This document shows, in pieces, positions 22,807-32,289 of a stretch of DNA of 64,000 nucleotides. The stretch comes from Tamlana sp. 2_MG-2023 (GTDB taxonomy: Bacteria; Bacteroidota; Bacteroidia; Flavobacteriales; Flavobacteriaceae). The translations under genes and the position numbers were made by a program. Position 1 is the stretch's first letter; every line of letters begins with the position of its first letter. Location: the NCBI RefSeq assembly GCF_030548465.1, contig NZ_JAUOSF010000005.1:1-64000 (forward strand). Reading direction: 5' to 3'. The notes beneath the pieces are model-generated. The model did not search any database, was not told the origin of the DNA, and saw only the letters and a list, made by a program, of their open reading frames with translations.

Positions 22807-25800
22807 TTACTTTTCGACCGTATACGTTGGCGACCAACTACTGGTTCCTGCCTTACTATGTCTTTTCATTTTAAAATATAGTGGTGCTTCGTTTAATGAC
22901 TCGTCTAAATCTATCGTCATCATCCCTCTCACATTTGTGGTAAACGATTTAGACAGCTTATTTTTATTATGCCCATAGGCTACCGTGTAGGTTTCATCTT
23001 CAAAATCACTTGAATAGCCAATCACTAATTTTTGGTCGGCGATAAAGGATTCCCAGACCACAGGCGGTAAGGTTTTGTTGTTTAAAGTCACACTCACTGC
23101 TTTAGACAAATCGCTATCACCCTTTGTGTTACTAGCTATTAGGGCCACCGTATAAGACGCCGCGTTTAAATTATCTAGTACTATAAAATCTGAAATTGTG
23201 GGCTTGGTATACTGAAAACTGCCATCTTCTGTTTTATAAGCGAGTTTATATTCTTTTACACCTTTAGCGGTATCAAAATAAACTCGCATACTATTTTTCC
23301 CCGGAATTACTTGACGGATTTCAGGCGCATCAGGCACTGCAAAAAACACGTCATGTTTTGCTCTTTCGTAGCCTAAAGGATTCAGGACTTTAACCAATAA
23401 TTGATACGGGTTCTCTAATCCTTTCCAATGTAATTCCCCACGCCAATCCGCTCCCGGTTTTAAGCTTGGTAAGGCGATGGTTTCCTGATGCAGAGTATCT
23501 CCTTTTTTATTACTGAACGTCGCCACAAGTCTATAATTTTTCATGCTATAACTCGGATAGTCCAATTTATCTTTCGCTACTAGGTCTACCGTAGTGGTAT
23601 TTTTAGACCAATCTATTTCACCCAATTGCAATGTTTTTATCGGACTATTTTCCTTCTGAAAACGCTCGAACAAACGTCTTTTTTGCCCCCAAACATTCAC
23701 TACGCCCCACACGCGATTTTCTTCGGCAGAAGTTCCCGCGTAACCACTTCTATAATCGTTAAAAGTCCACATGGAAGTACCGATTACAAATTCATTTTTT
23801 CCTCTAAAATGCGCGTTCCATTCTGAAACTATGGGCTTGTCGCCATCTAAAGAGGCTGTGGGATAGGGGTTGAAACCATACTCCGAAATAAACACGGGTT
23901 TGGTAGGCCATTTTGCTCTCAGGGTATTTAAAATCTCCTGAGGGTCTCCCTGCCAGCGATACATATTATGCATGATAATATCGACATGTGTATTGGGGTC
24001 GGTTGTTCTGGTGTAAGTTTCCTTTTGCCCAGAATTACTAACACAGGTTAACAAGCGATGTCCATCTAATTCCGTGCGCACATAAGCCATCATATTTTTA
24101 GCATAATCGTAATGATGCGCTAATTCATTTCCCACACTCCAGCCAATAATACTGGGGTGATTGCGGTCTCTTTCAATCATTTCTTTTAACCAGGATTTGA
24201 TTAAAGGATAATCGGGAGCAGAAAATTCTGGATTGGTTAAATCCCGAACATTAATTTCTTCAAAGAGTAAAATCCCTTTTTTATCACATAACTCAATCAG
24301 TTTTTCATTTTGAGTACCATGCATAATGCGCATAAAATTAGCTCCGGAAGCTTTCATTAAATCGACATCGCGTTCTAAAATGTGCATAGGTTCCGAAGAG
24401 CCGTAATACCGATTTTCACTAACCCGATTAAAACCGCCTGTTCGAATGGCTTCTCCGTTTAAAAGCAATTCCGAATCGGTAACCTCTATTTTTCGAATGC
24501 CGAAGGTGTCGTCTTCAATATCTAAGGCTTCATCAGCATTCGACATGCTAGTTTGCAAACTGTATAACTTCGGATTATCGAAATGCCATAATTGGACATC
24601 CTCTGCTTTTAAAATGGTTTTTAAGGTCACCGTTTTTGTACTATTTGCAGGAACTTCAATAGTATTCGCCTCCAAAGTCACACTAGGAATGTCTTTTATT
24701 TTAGACAGCACATGCACTGTTTTGGCAACCTGAGCATTGTTTTCTATAGTCACCTTTAAAGTTACCGCTGCCGTACCCGTTTCTAAATCTGGTTCTGCAT
24801 GTATGTATTGATTTTTTATGCGAACATCAGTATCTTTTGCAAGCGTAACATCTCGAATAATTCCGCCCCAATTCCAAGTAGCGCCAACAATAAACGCGTT
24901 ATCGACAGCAACGGCTATGATATTTTTTTCGCCGAATTTCAGTTTATCTGTAATATCAAATTCAAATGGCGTTAATCCTCCTTGATGCTTGCCTACAAAT
25001 TCGCCATTCACATAAATTTTAGCCAGATGATACACTGCACCAAATTGAATCCGGATGCGCTCATCATTTTTAGCCGTCCAATCCCTTGGAAGAGTAAACG
25101 ATTTACGATACCAGCCTATTCCGGTATAATTGGAGTAATCATTTATCATGCCCCAATGCCCAGGCACTTTAAGGTCGTGCCATTGGCTGTCGTTAAATTC
25201 GGGTAAGTAAACTTGATTGGGTAAGGTTTTTGCCTGCTTGTAAGCCTTTTCAGAAATGGGCTTAAATAATACGGCATCTGCCGCCACTTGCCCTTCCGTG
25301 GTAGCTGTAAGTTCTATATAATTCTTGTCGTTTTTATCAAATTTATATATTCCAACACTAATCCATTCTCCACAAAAAATACGCTGGCTCATATAGCTTG
25401 TTGTTAAACCTTCGGCATGACTGATGTTGCATTGCGCTGTAAGATGACTCGCAAAAGGGTATTTTACAAAAGCTTCGTAATAGCCTGAGGTTTTTAAATG
25501 CGGATAAAAACGCACGTAATTGTCTTGGCTTTCTCCCAGCTTAAAATGACGCGACAAATAATCTTTTTTATAAAAGCTCGTCGCTCTTTCGGCATTGGTT
25601 TTTGTGCTCCAATTTCCTTTTACAACAACCTGTTGAGCATCTGAATTATCTATAATAACATCGGATGCTGTTTCGGTGACATTCAAATAATTATAGCCTT
25701 GACCATCTATAGTGCTAAACTTCCATGTGCCATTTAAGGAATAATTTCCTTCTGAAGTTTTTGTTGCGCTTTGTGCATGGCACATGCTTATACAACACAA

Positions 25801-25860
25801 TAACATGATGATGTTAAGTACACCGCTGATAATGGATTTATGTTGCAATTTAGTATTCAT
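22807..25860 (-). CDS. GH2 glycosidase with inserted golvesin-like domain and Fn3 tail
   Basis: This 1017-residue secreted protein (signal about 1-30) starts the GH2 fold with [17 protein letters not shown]. It then carries a golvesin C-terminal-like beta-sandwich (about 47-190: VIIDNSDA, VVVKGNW, VRFYPHLKTSGYYEAFVKYP, AADAVLF). The GH2 sugar-binding, Ig-like and barrel domains follow. The acid/base is Glu579 (WSVGNELAHH) and the nucleophile Glu660 (VFISEYGF). Two fibronectin-III-like domains end the protein (about 840-1015). The extra sandwich lies between the first strand and the rest of the GH2 jelly roll, an uncommon insertion point, and may bind polymer. The likely activity is exo-beta-galactosidase on agar-type oligosaccharides. 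It is in an operon with an FAD oxidoreductase upstream (26 bp). Confidence 0.8.
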   Translation of the reverse strand: MNTKLQHKSIISGVLNIIMLLCCISMCHAQSATKTSEGNYSLNGTWKFSTIDGQGYNYLNVTETASDVIIDNSDAQQVVVKGNWSTKTNAERATSFYKKDYLSRHFKLGESQDNYVRFYPHLKTSGYYEAFVKYPFASHLTAQCNISHAEGLTTSYMSQRIFCGEWISVGIYKFDKNDKNYIELTATTEGQVAADAVLFKPISEKAYKQAKTLPNQVYLPEFNDSQWHDLKVPGHWGMINDYSNYTGIGWYRKSFTLPRDWTAKNDERIRIQFGAVYHLAKIYVNGEFVGKHQGGLTPFEFDITDKLKFGEKNIIAVAVDNAFIVGATWNWGGIIRDVTLAKDTDVRIKNQYIHAEPDLETGTAAVTLKVTIENNAQVAKTVHVLSKIKDIPSVTLEANTIEVPANSTKTVTLKTILKAEDVQLWHFDNPKLYSLQTSMSNADEALDIEDDTFGIRKIEVTDSELLLNGEAIRTGGFNRVSENRYYGSSEPMHILERDVDLMKASGANFMRIMHGTQNEKLIELCDKKGILLFEEINVRDLTNPEFSAPDYPLIKSWLKEMIERDRNHPSIIGWSVGNELAHHYDYAKNMMAYVRTELDGHRLLTCVSNSGQKETYTRTTDPNTHVDIIMHNMYRWQGDPQEILNTLRAKWPTKPVFISEYGFNPYPTASLDGDKPIVSEWNAHFRGKNEFVIGTSMWTFNDYRSGYAGTSAEENRVWGVVNVWGQKRRLFERFQKENSPIKTLQLGEIDWSKNTTTVDLVAKDKLDYPSYSMKNYRLVATFSNKKGDTLHQETIALPSLKPGADWRGELHWKGLENPYQLLVKVLNPLGYERAKHDVFFAVPDAPEIRQVIPGKNSMRVYFDTAKGVKEYKLAYKTEDGSFQYTKPTISDFIVLDNLNAASYTVALIASNTKGDSDLSKAVSVTLNNKTLPPVVWESFIADQKLVIGYSSDFEDETYTVAYGHNKNKLSKSFTTNVRGMMTIDLDESLNEAPLYFKMKRHSKAGTSSWSPTYTVEK

Positions 25861-25885
25861 TTTAACCTATTATTAAACTATTGTT

Positions 25886-28165
25886 TTAGCTACAAACCAC
25901 CTCAAAAATGGTAGCTGGTGTGGTTTGTGATGGATGTTTTACTTCAATGATAAGCCCTTCCGTTTCAATAGGTTTTTCTAGTTTCCAATTGTTAATGGTT
26001 TGGTAGTTCCCCGTTTGTTCTACCAAAAGCTCCCCCTCTATTGTTTTAATGGTATACTCTTGTAAACACTGCGGTACAATCGCGTCGTAATGTCCAAATT
26101 GAACCGACTCCATGGCATGATCGTAATCGCCATCTAAAAACAATTTTATATTAGAAACACGCTGTTTTTTAGCCCATGTTATTGTAAGTGATGGTTGTTC
26201 ATCTTTTAAGTCGGCTGTCCAAGAATTGGCCGTTCTCCATGGTCTAACATAGCCATTACAAATATTTTCAGGATGGTAAGCCTGAAGCACCGGACTGATT
26301 TCCATAGCCATGTGTTTCCCTGCCGGACGTCGGTAAGGAATCCAAAACTCGAAAGTGTCTACGCCTAAACCTTCCGGCGGGGTTTGTTTCCCTTTATTGG
26401 AAACCGCTTTGTTCACACCATTAAAAACAGCCAAAACACCCGAATATAATTGGTCACTTTCTTGAATACTCAAGTTTTTATTCGCCATAAAACACACAAA
26501 GGCATATTGTTCTTTTTCTAAAGTTTTATTGAAGGAAACCGTCACAAATTGTTCCCCTTTTTCCACAGCAATGCTTTGCGTTTCTAAGGTAATTTCAGGG
26601 GTGTAATTTTTATCCTGTTTTGCTATACGCAATTCCACTTGAAGTTTAGTTGCTTCTGTAGCTTTTACAGCAAGTTTAAAGGTATATGCTGTTTCCTTTT
26701 GTAAAGGCAACAACATAGCCGCAGAAGTATTTAAAGGCAACCAATCGCCATTAAAAGCGATTTCTGACAAATTATTAGTAGAAGACGCGGTCACCTTGGC
26801 TTTAGTTACCAAATTACTTTCTGGTAAAATAGGTGTATCGCATATACTTTGTCCTTCTAAATTTAATTCATTTTGAAGGTCTTTAATCAACCCATGCTCC
26901 AAAATATCGGCAGGACGAATTTGTTTCGCTTTACACAAAGTCGCCGCCATACCTACTGCCTGAGCGGTAAATCCTGTAGTTGCCATAACCCGTGTAGAAC
27001 CAAACGCCACATGTGATGCACTAATAATACGTCCGGCCAAAAACAGATTATCGATATCTTTAGGAATTAAACTGCGATACGGAATATCGTACACGCCTTT
27101 AGAGTGCCACTGGGTACAACCAGATTTTTCGCTATAGACGCCATCGGCAGGATGTAAATCTATCGCCCAACCTCCAAAAGCAATGGCATCGTGAAAGCGC
27201 TTCTGACCAATAACATCTTGTTGGGTCATCATATACAAACCATCAAAGCGTCTGCTTTCGCGTTTCCCAGGAATATTCCCAACCCATTCTAGGGTTAAAT
27301 CGTCTACATCTTCAAAGGCACCTGAATTCTTTATATAATCCCAAACGCCATAAACCACTTTCCATAATTCGTGTTTAATTTCTTCGGTATCGTGAATGGT
27401 ATCTTTTCTTCCGCCGTACTCCAACCACCAAAATCGGCAACCGGTATCGTCTTTTTCGATGACTTTATATCTGGGAATCGAAGTAATATCTTTTAAGGCA
27501 AATTCTGGAGCCACATACTTTACAGGTTCAGGAGCGCGCTTGCTATAAAAGAAAATAGAATGGCCTAACAATTCGCCGTAAGACTCGTCTGGGGCAAACA
27601 ATTCGCCAAACTCCTCCTTGCTTTCTGCTCCTATTCTAAAACTAGCACCAGCTTGGAACGCCACTATCCCATCGCCTGAGGCATCACAAAATAAAGGCGC
27701 CGAAATAACATAATGCGTTGCGTTTTGCGAGTTAAAAGCTTTAACTGATTTTATCTGCTTGGCATCTTTTTTTTCGACTTCGTAAACTGCTGTATTTAAC
27801 AATAAGGTGATGTTTGGCTCTTGCATGACCTTATCCAATAAAACCGTATCGAATACTACAGCGTTCCCTTCCTTATTTCTATATAAATTTTCGACAAAAA
27901 TCTCATTGGTTACACCACCTTCTCGCGACCAACGGTTATTATTCCCCATGTGCGAGGTGGCTCCCAAAGCCCAAAGTCGGACTTCTGAAGAGGCGTTCCC
28001 TCCTAAAACCGGCCTATCTTGAACCAAAATGGTTTTAGTTCCTTTTCTCGCCGCCGTAATGGCCGCACAAACACCAGCCATACCACCACCTACGACTACA
28101 AATTCCGTTTGTAACTCTAGTGTTTTATTCGATCGTCTTTCGGGGTTAAAATGTTGTGTAATCAT
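25886..28165 (-). CDS. FAD-dependent oxidoreductase (FAD_oxidored type) with C-terminal sandwich region
   Basis: This 759-residue protein has no signal peptide. The N-terminus carries a Rossmann FAD-binding motif (EFVVVGGGMAGVCAAITAAR, about 22-41), then LVQDRPVLGGNASSEVRLWA and later DIDNLFLAGRIISASHVAFG, all typical of the FAD_oxidored family. The second half (from about 470) is beta-rich, with possible discoidin-like segments. Relatives are frequent in carbohydrate clusters of Bacteroidota, Planctomycetes and Verrucomicrobia, but their reaction is mostly unknown. Oxidation of a sugar or sugar acid is plausible. It sits between the symporter and the GH2 genes with 25-26 bp spacings, so a role in handling an imported or periplasmic sugar is likely. 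A cytosolic location is inferred from the lack of a signal. Confidence 0.7.
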   Translation of the reverse strand: MITQHFNPERRSNKTLELQTEFVVVGGGMAGVCAAITAARKGTKTILVQDRPVLGGNASSEVRLWALGATSHMGNNNRWSREGGVTNEIFVENLYRNKEGNAVVFDTVLLDKVMQEPNITLLLNTAVYEVEKKDAKQIKSVKAFNSQNATHYVISAPLFCDASGDGIVAFQAGASFRIGAESKEEFGELFAPDESYGELLGHSIFFYSKRAPEPVKYVAPEFALKDITSIPRYKVIEKDDTGCRFWWLEYGGRKDTIHDTEEIKHELWKVVYGVWDYIKNSGAFEDVDDLTLEWVGNIPGKRESRRFDGLYMMTQQDVIGQKRFHDAIAFGGWAIDLHPADGVYSEKSGCTQWHSKGVYDIPYRSLIPKDIDNLFLAGRIISASHVAFGSTRVMATTGFTAQAVGMAATLCKAKQIRPADILEHGLIKDLQNELNLEGQSICDTPILPESNLVTKAKVTASSTNNLSEIAFNGDWLPLNTSAAMLLPLQKETAYTFKLAVKATEATKLQVELRIAKQDKNYTPEITLETQSIAVEKGEQFVTVSFNKTLEKEQYAFVCFMANKNLSIQESDQLYSGVLAVFNGVNKAVSNKGKQTPPEGLGVDTFEFWIPYRRPAGKHMAMEISPVLQAYHPENICNGYVRPWRTANSWTADLKDEQPSLTITWAKKQRVSNIKLFLDGDYDHAMESVQFGHYDAIVPQCLQEYTIKTIEGELLVEQTGNYQTINNWKLEKPIETEGLIIEVKHPSQTTPATIFEVVCS

Positions 28166-28191
28166 GCTTATTGAATTGCTTAGCTGTTTTC

Positions 28192-29841
28192 CTATTTGTT
28201 TTTGAATATGATAATGCCACCAACTACTATGACCAAAGCACCCATGCCGCCAACTAAAGGCCCGTCTTCTGCTGCTAAAAATGACAACATTAAAATGAGT
28301 AAACCTGTTGCCGAAACACCAATACCAATAACGCGACCGCCTCGGTTATTGCTTGATTCTTTTTCGGTTTCAGTATCAATATTTGAAGTTTTTTCGGCTA
28401 CCAATTTGGTATAAGTAAGGTATTGGTCAGACACCGATTGCTTTCCTGAGGCGACTATTTCATAAATCGCTAATAATACAATAGGAATGGCTATGCCAAC
28501 ACCCATTTCTGTTGCTCTATCTAAGGTAATACCTAGTAAATCTGGAGCAAAAAATTTAAAGAATGCGTTGATGTTTAACGAAACAATGGTAACGGTTAAG
28601 ACACTTTCTCCGGTTTGCCTTTTAGAAAATAAGGCCCATAAAGGCGGTAAAAACATAGCACCTCCAGTTAAGGCAGCCAAACTCATGACCACTTCTACGA
28701 TTCCACCAAAATAAGGTACCATTAAGGCTATAAGAATGGTTAATAATCCTAGAATTACAGTAGCTAGTTTTCCCACGCGTACTAACTTCTCATCTGTTGT
28801 ATCGGGTTTAATCGCACGGTATAAATCATTAGCCAATACTCCAGCCGAGATGTTTAAAGTTGTATTTACCGAACTCGATGTGGCAAATACCATCCCGCCT
28901 AGCATTAGGCCCAACATACCAACGGGCAGCACTTCTTTGCACATTAATAAATAAGCACCTTCATTGGCTAAGCCCGATAAATCGGGATTTAAAACACGAT
29001 AAATCATGGGCGGCAACATCCAAATTAACGGACTAATACTATATAAACCACCAAAGAGCCAACCTACCTTTTTCGCGTCTTTTGGCGTGGCGACACTGGT
29101 ATAGCGTTGCACGTATGCCCAGTTTCCTGCTATAAAAAACAGATTATACAAGCCGAATGCCACTAAAAACCCAGGTGTATATTCCTCGTTTACGAGATTG
29201 AAAAAATTGTCAGGAGCTTTCGCTATAAAATTATCTATCCCGCCTATTTTCTTAAACGACAGCGGCACCACAATTAACACAGCAGCTGTGAGTACAACAA
29301 ATTGTAGAACATCGGTAACAATTACGGCCCACAAGCCACCTACAGTAGTATAGATTAATATTAAAATTCCTAAGAAAATGATGCTTGCTGTAATCGGAAT
29401 TCCCGTAGAGACTTCAACAATTTTAGCCACCGGGTATAAAAAGGCTCCTGTAGTAAATATGGAAATGGATAAAAATAAATAGGTGTATATTTTTTGAGTT
29501 GCTAAGCCTAAGCGGTCTGTAATAAATTCTGCAGCCGTTAAAGCCTTGGTTTTTTGCCATTTCGGAGCAATAAAAAACCCAATGATAATCCCGGCAATAC
29601 ACATGGTCCATTGAATGGCAATGGCCACCCAGCCACTTTTATAGGCAATCGAGCCCCAAACCACGAAAGTACCAGCCGAGAAAAAACTCATAAATAAGGA
29701 CAAACCACTCATCCACCACGGCAAGGCACCACCAGCAGCAAAATAAGACTTCATGTTTTTACCCGATTTTGAGAAACTCATACCGCAGATAAAAACCAAA
29801 GCTGTAAATATTAGAATAACCGAAATATCAATGCTGCCCAT
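28192..29841 (-). CDS. Sodium:solute symporter (SSS family), probable sugar importer
   Basis: This 549-residue integral membrane protein has about 13-14 hydrophobic helices and the SSS-family character (FCGMSFSKSGKNMKSYFAAG, GGALPWWMSGLSLFMSFFSA near the N-terminus). A charged cytosolic segment (about 468-510) precedes the last two helices. It should import a sugar, probably galactose or anhydrogalactose released by the operon's hydrolases, using a sodium gradient. It is the first gene of the operon and faces the LacI-type regulator across two palindromic operators. No TonB-dependent receptor accompanies it, so its substrate must already be small or enter the periplasm by another system. Confidence 0.85.
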   Translation of the reverse strand: MGSIDISVILIFTALVFICGMSFSKSGKNMKSYFAAGGALPWWMSGLSLFMSFFSAGTFVVWGSIAYKSGWVAIAIQWTMCIAGIIIGFFIAPKWQKTKALTAAEFITDRLGLATQKIYTYLFLSISIFTTGAFLYPVAKIVEVSTGIPITASIIFLGILILIYTTVGGLWAVIVTDVLQFVVLTAAVLIVVPLSFKKIGGIDNFIAKAPDNFFNLVNEEYTPGFLVAFGLYNLFFIAGNWAYVQRYTSVATPKDAKKVGWLFGGLYSISPLIWMLPPMIYRVLNPDLSGLANEGAYLLMCKEVLPVGMLGLMLGGMVFATSSSVNTTLNISAGVLANDLYRAIKPDTTDEKLVRVGKLATVILGLLTILIALMVPYFGGIVEVVMSLAALTGGAMFLPPLWALFSKRQTGESVLTVTIVSLNINAFFKFFAPDLLGITLDRATEMGVGIAIPIVLLAIYEIVASGKQSVSDQYLTYTKLVAEKTSNIDTETEKESSNNRGGRVIGIGVSATGLLILMLSFLAAEDGPLVGGMGALVIVVGGIIIFKNK

Positions 29842-29911
29842 GACTTTATAATAATTTACAGCAAATTAATCATAATAAAACAGACAAAATGCTTTAGTAT
29901 GAATTCTGCCC

Positions 29912-29957
29912 TTCGGAAACGTTTCCGAACATAATTTATTTACCGGAAACGTTTCCG
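29912..29957. promoter_or_regulatory. Twin palindromic LacI-type operators
   Basis: TTCGGAAACGTTTCCGAA (29912-29929) is a perfect 18-bp palindrome. CGGAAACGTTTCCG (29944-29957) is a second perfect 14-bp copy, with centres exactly 30 bp apart, about three helical turns. The central AACGTT and the size are classic for LacI-family operators. They lie between the symporter operon and the LacI gene, so autoregulation and operon repression from one site cluster are expected. Confidence 0.9.
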
Positions 29958-29996
29958 AAAATTGTCGGAAATAAATTTTTAGAGTACTTTCAACAC

Positions 29997-31019
29997 ATGA
30001 AGCATATCACCATAAAAGACTTAGCAAAAACGTTAAACGTTTCAATTTCTACTGTATCGCGCGCTTTTAATAATAAATATGATATTAAACCAGAAACGCG
30101 AGATTTGATCTTACAAAAGGCAGAAGAATTAGGATACAGACCCAATCCGATTGCTCGGAAGTTAATTCAGCAACGCTCCTTTAATATAGGCGTTGTGGTT
30201 CCTGAATTTGAGAATAGCTTCTTTCCAAAGGTATTAATGGGGGCTCAAGAAATTTTACACGACAAGGGGTACCAAGTCCTCATGATGCAATCGAACTACT
30301 CCTGGGAAATTGAAAAGAAAAATGTAGAAACCTTGGTTGATAATAAAGTAGACGGTTTAATTATTTCACTCACCTCGGAAAATAAAAATAACAGCTATTA
30401 CAAAAGTCTGATAGACCAAAATATCCCGATAGTATTTTTTAACCGTACAGTAGACGATATTCCCGCTTCTCAGGTGTTATTTGACGATTTCAAGTGGGCT
30501 TTATTTGCTACGGAACACTTAATTATGCAAGGCTACCAAAATATTGTTCATTTAAAAGGTAGTGAAAATCTAAATTTAACCCAAAATCGAGTAAGTGGAT
30601 TTCAACAAGCTCATAGAAAACACAGAGTTAAACCCGGAAAAATAATTCCCTGTGGTTTTAGAACTAAAGATGGAGAGCGTGTTGCCCAACAATTGATTGA
30701 CAATAATGAAGTGCCTAGAGCTATTTTTGCAGCCAACGATTCCTGTGCTATAGGTGCTATGAACATATTTAAACAAAGCGGCTATCACATTCCTAATGAT
30801 ATTGCGATGGTTGGTTTTACAGAATCTAACTTGGCAAAACACATTCACCCTAGCCTTACTTCTGTAGAACAACCCACTAAAGACATAGGGCAAACGGCAG
30901 CAAACCTATTACTTGAACAAATTGCAAACAAAGGCATTTTTGTACCCCAAACCATATTTTTAAATGGCCGATTAAATGTTAGAGATTCGTCCATTAATCA
31001 TTTGCAGAAAAACGTTTAA
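29997..31019 (+). CDS. LacI-family transcriptional repressor
   Basis: This 340-residue protein has the LacI helix-turn-helix (TIKDLAKTLNVSISTVSRAF, about 4-23) and hinge (GYRPNPIARKL, with residues near 47-57). A periplasmic-binding-protein-like sensor domain follows (NIGVVVPEFENSFFPKVLMG, AIFAANDSCAIGAMNIFKQS, TSVEQPTKDIGQTAANLLLE). It should bind the two palindromes just upstream of its start and release them on binding a sugar derived from the galactan. It is transcribed divergently from the symporter/FAD/GH2/GH117 operon, which is its likely target. Confidence 0.92.
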   Translation: MKHITIKDLAKTLNVSISTVSRAFNNKYDIKPETRDLILQKAEELGYRPNPIARKLIQQRSFNIGVVVPEFENSFFPKVLMGAQEILHDKGYQVLMMQSNYSWEIEKKNVETLVDNKVDGLIISLTSENKNNSYYKSLIDQNIPIVFFNRTVDDIPASQVLFDDFKWALFATEHLIMQGYQNIVHLKGSENLNLTQNRVSGFQQAHRKHRVKPGKIIPCGFRTKDGERVAQQLIDNNEVPRAIFAANDSCAIGAMNIFKQSGYHIPNDIAMVGFTESNLAKHIHPSLTSVEQPTKDIGQTAANLLLEQIANKGIFVPQTIFLNGRLNVRDSSINHLQKNV

Positions 31020-31180
31020 CTTTTCCTTTTTTGGTCGGCCTACCATTCTATTTAGTACACCAACTAAGACTAAATTCTGCCTTCATTTTTAGTATAAATC
31101 ATTTGTTATCGCTTAATAGCCATTTCACCCCATCACCCCATAAGAGATTAAGTAGTTTTGAGGTCTAAACAAACTATGCG

Positions 31181-31303
31181 ATGACCAAAAACATTTTAAT
31201 CTTATTGCTTTTTTGTAGCAGCCTAAACTACGCTCAGAAGAATACTTTAACTGCAGGTTTCGAAACTGGCGATCGTACAAAAACCAACCTCAAACATAAT
31301 TAA
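31181..31303 (+). pseudogene. Signal-peptide stub of a lost secreted protein
   Basis: A 40-codon ORF reads MTKNILILLLFCSSLNYAQ, a clear signal peptide, then KNTLTAGFETGDRTKTNLKH before a stop. Nothing recognisable follows on this strand, and a decayed GH117 piece on the other strand begins 60 bp later. It is best explained as the surviving 5' end of an exported protein gene cut by a deletion. Confidence 0.5.
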
Positions 31304-31362
31304 AATCTCATTTATGCGATTTAGAATCCCCACTTACTGCAATTGATTATGATGACAGCAGT

Positions 31363-31580
31363 TGCCTGTGCCTTGTGCCAAATACCTGATGTTTTAAAGG
31401 CAGGTTAGGTTCTTGATAATCTAAACTTAAATCACAATCAAATCGCGCTATAATAGAATAACCTTTACCTCGGGTTCCTGCATTTATAAAATGCGATAGA
31501 CCCCAAGTGAATCATCTACGATTTTTAGTATCGGTAAAGGCATCAGCGGTATATGATGTTCCGGCAACAGGTGTTAAGGA
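31363..31580 (-). pseudogene. Truncated duplicate of the GH117 gene (C-terminal part)
   Basis: This stretch is a diverged copy of 18476-18706, the C-terminal part of the intact GH117 gene, in the same orientation. The 41 nt at 31415-31455 are identical to 18534-18574. The remainder carries substitutions and indels that break the frame, and similarity stops abruptly at about 31580, where the T9SS-tail remnant begins. It records a second GH117 locus or a tandem duplication later destroyed by deletion. Confidence 0.85.
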
Positions 31581-31589
31581 CTATGTTTG

Positions 31590-32279
31590 CTATTCTTTTA
31601 TGAATTTAACCGTTTTAGATACATCATTATTGTTTAATTTGAGGATGTATAATCCTGTTGATAAGGCATCAATATTTAAACCAGCACGATGTTCACTAAT
31701 ACGAATATTCGTGTTTTTAACTAGTCTCCCTTGCATATTATAAATCTTCAAATCATAAGAACCATCTGGTATTCCAGATAATAATAATTGAGAATTCGCC
31801 TGATTGGAATAAACAACGAGTGTTTTATTTGAGTCTGAAGTTTTATTAAAATTTGAACTTTTTAATTCTTCGGTTATTTTAAATTTCTGCCAGTCTGTTG
31901 CTTCCGCACTTGTACAAGTCATATCGTTACGTACATACAAACCATTACTTCCTTTTAATGCATATACGCCATTGCTGCCTTCTAAAGTGAACTTTTCCCA
32001 TTCTCCAATGCTACTCCTGTTGCAGGTCATTGTTTTAGTTCCATTTTCTGAACTTACATATTTCCCATTACTTCCTTTTATAGAAATTACGTTTCCATTC
32101 CCTATTTGCCCGATAATCTCAAATTTTTCTAGAAAATCTACCGCAGTTCTGTTACATATCATATAATTTTCATCAGCAGAACTTATATATTTTTCACTTC
32201 CTTGGTTTTGAAAAGAAACATCATTGATACTGAATTTAAATTTCTGCCAATCCGTTGCTTCAGCACTTGTGCAAGTCAT
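31590..32279 (-). pseudogene. C-terminal remnant: fascin-like beta-trefoil plus T9SS sorting domain
   Basis: The frame is open for 229 codons but has no signal peptide and starts inside a repeat, so it is the tail of a larger exported protein. It contains beta-trefoil units of the fascin/actin-cross-linking type (SIKGSNGKYVSSENG, ALKGSNGLYVRN). The segment DMTCTSAEATDWQKFK occurs twice, about 110 residues apart. It ends with a type IX sorting domain (from about 150, to KTVKFIKE). A carbohydrate-binding role for the trefoil is inferred. The catalytic domain that would have preceded it is gone. Its 3' end abuts the GH117 fragment. Confidence 0.65.
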
Positions 32280-32289
32280 ATCATCAAAA

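Larger units (their letters stand above)
31020..31580. other. Gene graveyard 3' of the LacI gene
   Basis: No intact gene is present. The interval holds a plus-strand signal-peptide stub (31181-31303) and a minus-strand GH117 fragment (31363-31580), listed separately. The stretch 31020-31180 shows no feature that I can defend. Confidence 0.6.

Noticed and set aside
31590-32279. Intact small secreted protein
   Set aside because: There is no signal peptide, the start lies inside a trefoil repeat, and it adjoins other broken genes, so a gene tail is more likely.
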